A DNA stretch of 49,268 nucleotides from JAVJRN01 sp047635055 (GTDB taxonomy: Bacteria; Bacteroidota; Bacteroidia; Cytophagales; Cyclobacteriaceae): assembly GCA_047635055.1 (NCBI GenBank), contig JBLIIJ010000015.1:1-49268 (forward strand). The letters are read 5' to 3'. The notes under the pieces were generated by a model. It was not told the origin of the DNA. It did not search any database and saw only the letters and a list, made by a program, of their open reading frames with translations. The position numbers and the translations under genes were made by a program. Within the stretch, counting starts at the first letter, position 1; every line of letters begins with the position of its first letter. Shown here piece by piece: positions 29,329 to 35,777 of this stretch.

Positions 29329-29563
29329 AGACCGATAAATAAATCACTTCTAGGAGGGTGAAACTTGCCAAGAGATTAAGCTAATTCACTTTAATGTTTC
29401 TACCATTTTTAGCCTAAAGTGACCAGATAAGCCTCTAAATATTCTTGAATCTCATAATTTGGCTCATATCGCCATTAAGATGAAACATTTACCCCACTAC
29501 CGACATGGGGCTTGACATAGCTTAGCCTTCTAATTTAAAGAAGTACAAAACAACTGTTATTCT

Positions 29564-31798
29564 ATGAAATATTTTTACTTAAAAACATTAATCTTCTTTC
29601 TGATGCTGGTGGGGGTTACGATTTCTACACAAGCACAAACATCTTATGTGACCGTCTTTAATGAGAGTTTTGAGTCTCAAACTACGGGTGTAAGTATTAA
29701 GACAATTGGGTTCGAAGTGTTTGGTTCAGATGGTGGTTCGAGCACTACGCCAATCGTGAATGTCACAGAAGATGCAGGACAAGGTTTTGGTGGGAGTAAT
29801 AAATTTGCTGCTACTGATGACCTAGGTATCAACGGCCAAATGCATAGAGATTTCACGCTAAATGTTGGTGAATCTTATCGATTTAATATCGCAGCGAATT
29901 GTCCTCCAACTTTCCTCAATAATTCGGGTGCGGCAAAAGACATGAAATTTAAAATCTTGCAAGTCTTAGATGCTTCGGGAGCAAAAAATCATTATTACGA
30001 TCCAGCGGTAACAATAGGTAAAGGAACATGGGAAACAGCTTCTCGTGAATTTACTGTTGTTTCAGGTACTGAAAATGTAAGGCTTCAAACATATCGTTAT
30101 GCTAAGGCGATTTACAAATTTGACGATTTCAAATTAGAGGTAATGGGCTATGGTTGGAACGGATCTGTTTCAACAGACTGGAACACAGCAGCAAACTGGG
30201 TTGAAAATGCTGTGCCTCCTGCAGGTAGCAGCGTTACAATTGCAGACGTTACCAACCAACCAGTGGTGACTGGCGACTTGGTTGTTGGTTTTATTGAAGT
30301 TCAAGATGGCGCGACGCTTACTGTTAACAGTGGTGCAAGCATGACGGTAAATAACGATCTTTTTGCTTCCACCGGGTATGTTGAAGTAATGTCTGGCGGA
30401 TCATTGGTGACATTAGGTAAGGTTGCTGGAGAGAACCATAAAATCCATCGACAAACAAGGTTTTCCAATGGAAGGTATAGTATTGTAGGGAGCCCTATTG
30501 CAACTGCAACAGTAGCCGATCTTGGAAGTTTGGTTTACAGATACAACGAGGCATTGGCTTATAATTCTAAGGTCGATAACCCAACATCCGGTAATGATGG
30601 TCAAGATAGATTTATTGAAATGCTTTCAACTGCCGCTTTGACTCCAGGAACTGGATATTTCTCAGCTAATACAGATCTTCTTTCCTTTACAGGAAAACCA
30701 AACACGGGATATGTAGAAGTACCGCTTACTTATACACAACATGACAACTCTGGGGTATTGCCTGATGAAGATAATTATGAAGGTTTTCTATTAGTCTCTA
30801 ATCCATATCCTTCGAGTATTGAATATAGTCAATTCATGACATTAAATAGTGGGAATGGCACTATTGAGAATGCTATCTGGATATGGGATGATAACGGGTC
30901 CGAAGGTGCTAGAGGAAGTAATTCCGATTATATAACCGTCAATAGTATAGGCGCTGTGGGTACAGAAAGTACAGCGGCTAATGGGGGCATGTGGGATGGT
31001 TTTATTAGATCCAGTCAGGGATTTTTTGTGAAATCGATCGCTGGTTCAGGACTGTTCTTAGCGTTTAATAACGAGATGAGAGTAACGGGAAATAGCAATG
31101 ATGCAGGTCACTTTAGAGTTGCTGACCAAGAAAGAAAAGAGACTTTCAAGTTAAACCTTGCTACTGTAGATGGGAATTTTACTAACGAAACTTTAATTGG
31201 TTTTACTGATAAGTCTACCATCGAAATAGATGATTTAGATGCACAAAAATTAGCAACCAAAGGCGCATTAAAACTCTACTCTTTGGTCGGTAATAAAGCG
31301 TTGGCTATTCAATCTTTGCCGTTTGGGGCAGAAGAAATTCAATTGGGTATCTATGCTGATACCGATGGTGATTATTCTTTTTCATTGGGGGATACTTTTC
31401 ATTGGGACAATGGATACTCCATTTACTTGAATGATGCTATGACGGGTATAATAACCGACCTCACCAATGGTGGAACATACCAATTCTCAGCTAAATCAGG
31501 AGCGTCGGATCGATTTTCAATTAGTCTCTCAAGATCATTATTGAGTTTAGATGAGTGGAACAGTGATTTTGACATAATTTCTTCTCTGAATGAAATTAAG
31601 CTTTTGTCAACTGATAACTTAAACCAAGCGATCAGCTTGACGCTCAGTGATGTGTCAGGTAAAGTGTTGTTTCAAACGGAATCAACAATGAACAAAGGAA
31701 TGCTAACGGTTCCTTACAATTTTACGTCACAGCAGATTTATATCCTTTCTGTGAGATCGTCTAAAATGACGCTAATCAAGAAGTTTATTATCAAATAA
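29564..31798 (+). CDS. T9SS-exported multidomain protein, no recognised catalytic domain
   Basis: 744 residues, signal peptide ending TQAQT. Residues 30-190 are a jelly-roll-like domain (VFNESFESQTTGV to YKFDDFKLEVMG) similar in layout to CBM4/9/22 or choice-of-anchor domains. Residues 195-670 are the module also found in the C-terminal half of the protein at 1923: GWNGSVSTDWNTAANWV, HRQTRFSNGRYSIVGSPI, LVSNPYPSSIEY, WIWDDNGSEGARGSNSDY, RSSQGFFVKS, LGDTF. Residues 675-744 are a T9SS type A sorting domain ending KKFIIK. Without catalytic motifs it may bind glycan at the cell surface or be structural. A separate promoter is possible in the 235-bp gap upstream. Confidence 0.7.
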   Translation: MKYFYLKTLIFFLMLVGVTISTQAQTSYVTVFNESFESQTTGVSIKTIGFEVFGSDGGSSTTPIVNVTEDAGQGFGGSNKFAATDDLGINGQMHRDFTLNVGESYRFNIAANCPPTFLNNSGAAKDMKFKILQVLDASGAKNHYYDPAVTIGKGTWETASREFTVVSGTENVRLQTYRYAKAIYKFDDFKLEVMGYGWNGSVSTDWNTAANWVENAVPPAGSSVTIADVTNQPVVTGDLVVGFIEVQDGATLTVNSGASMTVNNDLFASTGYVEVMSGGSLVTLGKVAGENHKIHRQTRFSNGRYSIVGSPIATATVADLGSLVYRYNEALAYNSKVDNPTSGNDGQDRFIEMLSTAALTPGTGYFSANTDLLSFTGKPNTGYVEVPLTYTQHDNSGVLPDEDNYEGFLLVSNPYPSSIEYSQFMTLNSGNGTIENAIWIWDDNGSEGARGSNSDYITVNSIGAVGTESTAANGGMWDGFIRSSQGFFVKSIAGSGLFLAFNNEMRVTGNSNDAGHFRVADQERKETFKLNLATVDGNFTNETLIGFTDKSTIEIDDLDAQKLATKGALKLYSLVGNKALAIQSLPFGAEEIQLGIYADTDGDYSFSLGDTFHWDNGYSIYLNDAMTGIITDLTNGGTYQFSAKSGASDRFSISLSRSLLSLDEWNSDFDIISSLNEIKLLSTDNLNQAISLTLSDVSGKVLFQTESTMNKGMLTVPYNFTSQQIYILSVRSSKMTLIKKFIIK

Positions 31799-31815
31799 TT
31801 ATTAATCTAGAAATC

Positions 31816-31980
31816 ATGAATACTAAATATATCTTATCAACATTAATGCTATTATCAATAATAGCTCCTGTCTTGGCACAAGGTGCGCCTCCTGCCACAC
31901 CAATTGATGGTGGTCTTTCATTATTGCTTGCCGCAGGTGGTGCATATGGAGTAAAAAAGTTGATGAATAAGAAAAAGTAA
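31816..31980 (+). CDS. PID-CTERM mini-protein (54 residues)
   Basis: A short gene starting at ATG 31816, 17 bp after the T9SS protein. It encodes a signal peptide (MNTKYILSTLMLLSIIAPVL then AQ), a short linker APPATP, the signature IDGGLSLLLAAGGAYGVKK and a basic tail MNKKK. This is the PID-CTERM tripartite layout: PID motif, hydrophobic helix, basic end. Here nearly the whole mature protein is the sorting signal. The PID-CTERM family is known from Bacteroidota as a predicted C-terminal sorting signal. The role of such a tiny protein is unknown. A strong terminator lies 26 bp downstream, so it is the last gene of the unit. Confidence 0.85.
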   Translation: MNTKYILSTLMLLSIIAPVLAQGAPPATPIDGGLSLLLAAGGAYGVKKLMNKKK

Positions 31981-32006
31981 ATTTTCATTAGGCGTTAAAT
32001 AGTTTG

Positions 32007-32046
32007 AGCACACACCATTTTAAACAAAAGGTGTGTGCTTTTTTTG
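32007..32046 (+). terminator. Strong rho-independent terminator ending the PUL
   Basis: AGCACACACC (32007-32016) pairs perfectly with GGTGTGTGCT (32030-32039) around a 13-nt loop and is followed by seven T. This is the best intrinsic terminator in the window and sets the 3' end of the PUL transcript. Confidence 0.92.
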
Positions 32047-32101
32047 TCATTTTAATTCTCACTTCTACAGTAGTTTTAGATTATTTCAACTTTCATCTTA
32101 T

Positions 32102-34593
32102 ATGAGAAGTATCAATAAGCCATTAAGTATCGTATGTTGGTTAATCGCGTTCATGACGACCACACTGGCGCAATCCTAGGTTGATCCTGCCACTGGTGAT
32201 GTTCAGCCTACTATTTTGTTGGCTGACCAATACGAGTTGGACTTTTCTGATGAGTTTAATGATGCTTCTATTGATGTATCCAAATGGACAGTAGACGTCA
32301 GTGGAAAGTCGAGGAGCCCAAGGCTGGGTTTGTCTATTGCCGATTGGTGGTGGGTAAGCGATAACGCGAGAGAAGGAAATGGCAATCTCGTATTGGATGT
32401 AGATAAGTTTGATGCGCATACGATGCATTGTGGGTCCATGCACTCTAAAAAAAAAATACGAAAAAACCTTTGGCTATCTTGATGTCAGAATGAAAATTGC
32501 TTAGGCCGACAAGGAACACATTCTGCCTTTTGGCTACTAGGAAGAATGAGTGTAAAATATGGATGGATCAGGACAAGATGGTGCTGAAATTGATGTTTTA
32601 GAGTCCGTTTGGGTGGGTGATTTCACAAAATGTGTAGTACATATTGATGGATATAGTGCAAGCAAGCCAACACAAAAAGATATGATACACCCAATCTTCA
32701 CGACGGTAATTATCATACATGGGGTTTTCTTTGGGAGGAAAACAAAATGGATATTTATTATGATGGTAACCTATCCGCGACATATAAAAATACCAAATGG
32801 ATACCACAGGTTGATGAATATTTATGGCTTTCAGATGGAGCTAGCTTTGGTATTAAAGGCGACAACTTTACTTCTCAGCCCGTAGGATTCCTTACCAGTG
32901 CTTATGTTGATTATATCCGGGTTTGGAAAAAAACACCTGTTACTACAGAATCAACAACATTCTGGGCAGCTGCTGCAATCAACTCGTGTTGTTTACAATC
33001 AATAGATGGAACATCACCAAGTTATAGTTTTGATAATACGAATACCATCAACTGGATAAAAACCACTTCCGGTCAACAAGAGTTATTTAAAGCTGTCAAT
33101 GTCGATTTAATGATGAACGACTACCCTGCAATAATAGATGATCAGGGTCAAGAAGGGCGGGTTTTTCGTTTCAATTCCTTTACTAGTTTGTCCAATGCAA
33201 ATAGTGCCTCTAACGCCGAATATCATCGATTAATTGGGAATTCACCAGGGAAAAATCAAACTATTTATGTGTCGTTTTTAAGTCAAGTAAGAAAATTGAA
33301 CGATGGTTCTGTGTCTTTTCCCATCGGATTTTCCAATTACAGTGGCGTTGGTGGTGCCGCAAGTTGGGGGTCAAGGTTGCTTATTAGCAACCCCAATGCA
33401 CCACATTCAAGTAACACAGGTACTTATAATTTTGGCTTGGACAAAGGAGGCACAAGCAATGAGGTGAATTTATCAAAAACGTATACTGCTCGATCGGAGA
33501 TTGTTTTTGTAGTGATGAAGCTCACCATGGATTCCGATATAGGCAATGCCAATGATAAGCTTGAACTGTATACTTCTACTTCCATACCTATGTCAGAACC
33601 TGACTTTGATATTTCAACTTCATTGGGAGATGATTTAAATGTAAATGCTATTTTTCTAAGAGAAAAAATGGATGGATATTTTGATAATTCTAGATTTGAG
33701 GATCACCATATAGATATTGACGAAATCAGAGTTGCCAATAGTTGGGAAGGGCTTTTTACTACCGTTACCGATGCTGGGATTGTTAGTGGTGGATCAGGAA
33801 GCAGTGGGTCTACTTTTGATCAAAATACCAGAATAGGATCAATGCAAGTTTTTTTAGTGCAATCGAACACGGCTAGAAGCATATTATTTAAAGAGTCGAT
33901 TCAAGAAATAAATGCTCATCAAGATGCTCAATTTTTCAGAATGTACGATGCTAGTTATCAAGTGGCAATTGAATTGTCAGGAAGTGATTTTCGAGATGAA
34001 ACGTTATTGGTTTTGACGAGCAAGGCAGTGTATCCTTTGATCGGATGTTAGACGCGACAAAATCATCAGTGAAAATGGCCTTTCTTTATTTTTATGGACG
34101 GGCGAGGAAAAACTGGCTATTCAAATACTGCCGCTACTAGAAGTAAATGATGATAATGATATTGCCCTTGGCACGCAGGTCTCAAAAAGTGGTGAACATG
34201 TTTTTCAACAAAAAGAATCCATAATTCCTGATGGACATGCGGTGTACCTAAGAGATCATCAGTTAGAGGAAGTTTATAGCCTTTCTGAAAATGCCGTTAG
34301 TTTGACGCTTAATAGCCAGATTACTCAAAGGTTTTCTATCCAGATACAAGCGCAATTAAATGTCCTTGAGATTGAACCAGCGCTGACTCAGTTTAAAGTG
34401 TTTTGCGACAAGCAAAATATTCATTTTCGATTCGTTGATTTTCATCAAACCGCAAACTTTATCTTATATGATTTTAGCGGGAAGTCTAATTATGGCTAAA
34501 AAAAGTCTTTCAAGTGATTTTAGACAGGTTTCATACCTTTGGGTGAAAAGACCCCTGATTAACCTGCACTTGATAATAAGCAAGAGGGAATAG
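32102..34593 (+). pseudogene. Decayed GH16 endo-galactanase-like gene with jelly-roll and T9SS domains
   Basis: ATG 32102 starts a signal peptide ending TLAQS, then TAG at 32177-32179. The frame continues YELDFSDEFNDASIDVSKWT and WWWVSDNAREGNGNLVLDV, typical GH16. An A10 run near 32450 shifts the frame (KKKYEKTFGYLDVRMKIA), TAG follows at 32502, and further shifts join HSAFWLLGRMSV to MDGSGQDGAEIDVLE (catalytic E at 32586 and 32601) and later HPNLHDGNYHTWGFLWEENK to YYDG. GH16 ends VDYIRVWKK. Positions 32950-33770 encode the jelly-roll domain shared with the lipoprotein at 13934. Another shift lies near 34050, then T9SS-type sequence (EEKLAIQILP, HAVYLRD) with a last break near 34490 before PLGEKTP. 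At least two stops and four frameshifts rule out a working enzyme. The EIDVLE motif is agarase/carrageenase-like, unlike the GEIDMME of the fusion protein. Confidence 0.88.
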
Positions 34594-34620
34594 GAGAAAA
34601 GAAGCAACAGCAAAACTAAT

Positions 34621-34642
34621 CCTTCGACAGGTTCAGGACAGG
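34621..34642. repeat. CPEPVEG-type dispersed repeat
   Basis: The sequence CCTTCGACAGGTTCAGGACA followed by GG is one copy of the widespread intergenic element whose reverse strand translates as CPEPVEG. Such elements occur in many bacterial genomes in intergenic DNA. It separates the dead GH16 from the dead phnA. Only this copy was noticed in the window. Confidence 0.5.
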
Positions 34643-34676
34643 TGCCCAACAGCAGCAACCCAAACCCTTTTGACGG

Positions 34677-34995
34677 ATGTCAATAATTGTAAACCTCCAT
34701 ACGTTCATGCATCGGATGGTCTGCTCATGTGCCCTGAGTGCAGTCATGAATGCAGTCAGGTAAATCCGAAGAAAAAGCAGAGACTTCCACCGATGATACG
34801 ATCAGAGATAGAAATGGAAAGGAACTCCAAAACGATGATTCTATGGAGGATATGAAGAATTTATCTGTACCGGGAATGCCTAAATATGTAAAAGCTGGAA
34901 ATAATGTGAAGCACATCTGACCTATCAAGTGTGATTGTAAGATTGAAGGTTTTGGAGCAATAGGTTTAAAGTCCGAATTTGTGAAAAAGGCTTGA
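34677..34995 (+). pseudogene. phnA: Decayed phnA (YjdM-type zinc-ribbon protein)
   Basis: The first part reads CKPPYVHASDGLLMCPECSHE, the zinc-ribbon of PhnA/YjdM, but one CPxC pair is damaged and the conserved HEW is HEC. A frame change follows. The second part, in one frame, reads DDTIRDRNGKELQNDDSMED, KYVKAGNNVKHI, then TGA (34914-34919 region), then CDCKIEGFGAIGLKSEFVKK and TGA at 34993-34995. PhnA normally has VKNIR at the stop position, so CGA-to-TGA is likely. The C-terminus DCKIDGFG-LKSEFVKK is the family hallmark. The intact protein is about 110 residues; it is commonly named for alkylphosphonate use, but its function is uncertain. Confidence 0.85.
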
Positions 34996-35015
34996 TTCCT
35001 TCGAAAGGGAACATC

Positions 35016-35669
35016 TTAGTATCTCACTAACAAACGCTCGCAAACCTTACCACTTAGCGTTTCGTTCTGTTTGTCGGAGTATCTGACGATCATACTATTG
35101 TCAAACGACTCTTGTGCTAGCAACTCTATTTCCAAACCCAATGCAATTTCACGGCTATTGAGGAATGATAAGAAATCATTAGAAGACTGGTCAAGAGCAA
35201 CCAAAATGACTTTTTGACCCGGCTTACATTCACTCATTCGTGTTAAAGATTGGGCTTGGACTTTACCATTTTTATCCGGAATCGGAGACCCGTGAGGATC
35301 AGTTTTTGGATGCCCCATCAGCTCATCCATCCGGTCAAAAAGTGCAGGAGATTTGATGTGCTCCATTTGCTCTGCAATATTATGAACCTCTTCCCAACCA
35401 AAACCCATCTGATTGACCAAGTACATCTCAGTGAGTCGGTGTTTCCGAACGACTAATGCTGCGATCTCACGCCCTTTCTCCGTTAGTGTTATCGGCTTAT
35501 ACTTTTCATAATTCACAAATCCCTTGGCCTGAAGATTTTTGATCATGCTATTGATACTGGGTTTGCTCACTTCTAAATAAGCGCTTAGATCGGATATACT
35601 TACCTGATCCTCTTGCTGAGAAAGTGCATACAGTGCTTTCAAATAATTCTCTTCGGTGAATGAACTCAA
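35016..35669 (-). CDS. DtxR/MntR-family metal-dependent transcriptional repressor
   Basis: 217 residues. No ATG precedes the first helix; a TTG at 35667-35669 gives MSSFTEENYLKALYALSQQE, the usual start of the family. Residues 1-65 are the winged HTH (ISDLSAYLEVSKPSINSMIK). Residues 66-140 are the metal-binding/dimerisation domain with RKHRLTEMYLVNQMGFGWEE and VHNIAEQMEHI carrying the His/Glu ligands. The C-terminal about 75 residues (GQKVILVALDQSSNDFLSFL to CERLLVRY) are a FeoA/SH3-like domain. It would repress target genes when Fe2+ or Mn2+ is sufficient. It is divergent from the TonB-dependent receptor, and a matching operator lies between them. Confidence 0.9.
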   Translation of the reverse strand: MSSFTEENYLKALYALSQQEDQVSISDLSAYLEVSKPSINSMIKNLQAKGFVNYEKYKPITLTEKGREIAALVVRKHRLTEMYLVNQMGFGWEEVHNIAEQMEHIKSPALFDRMDELMGHPKTDPHGSPIPDKNGKVQAQSLTRMSECKPGQKVILVALDQSSNDFLSFLNSREIALGLEIELLAQESFDNSMIVRYSDKQNETLSGKVCERLLVRY

Positions 35670-35714
35670 AATGTTTTTGATAGCAAAGTTATTAAAAATA
35701 TCTTTTCTATTAAT

Positions 35715-35744
35715 TTGTTAGCCTAATCTAACTTATTACTTTTG
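35715..35744 (+). promoter_or_regulatory. Receptor promoter with embedded DtxR-like operator
   Basis: TTG at 35715-35717 and TACTTTTG at 35737-35744 are separated by 19 bp, a perfect TTG-N19-TAnnTTTG promoter, 33 bp before the receptor ATG. The spacer holds GTTAGCCTAATCTAAC (35717-35732), with perfect GTTAG/CTAAC arms, close to the TTAGGxTAGCCTAA type of DtxR boxes. A repressor bound here would block RNA polymerase. The repressor gene is divergent, so the site may also autoregulate it. Confidence 0.75.
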
Positions 35745-35777
35745 CTGGACTAATTGAAAAATTCATTTATATAGATC

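Noticed and set aside
29381..29424. CACTTTA / TAAAGTG inverted repeat after the esterase gene as a terminator
   Set aside because: Seven bp stem with a long loop and no T-run.
32177..32504. Possible amber (TAG) recoding in the GH16 frame
   Set aside because: Other breaks in the same gene are frameshifts, and intact genes nearby end in TAG (galK region, 46646), so TAG is a normal stop here.
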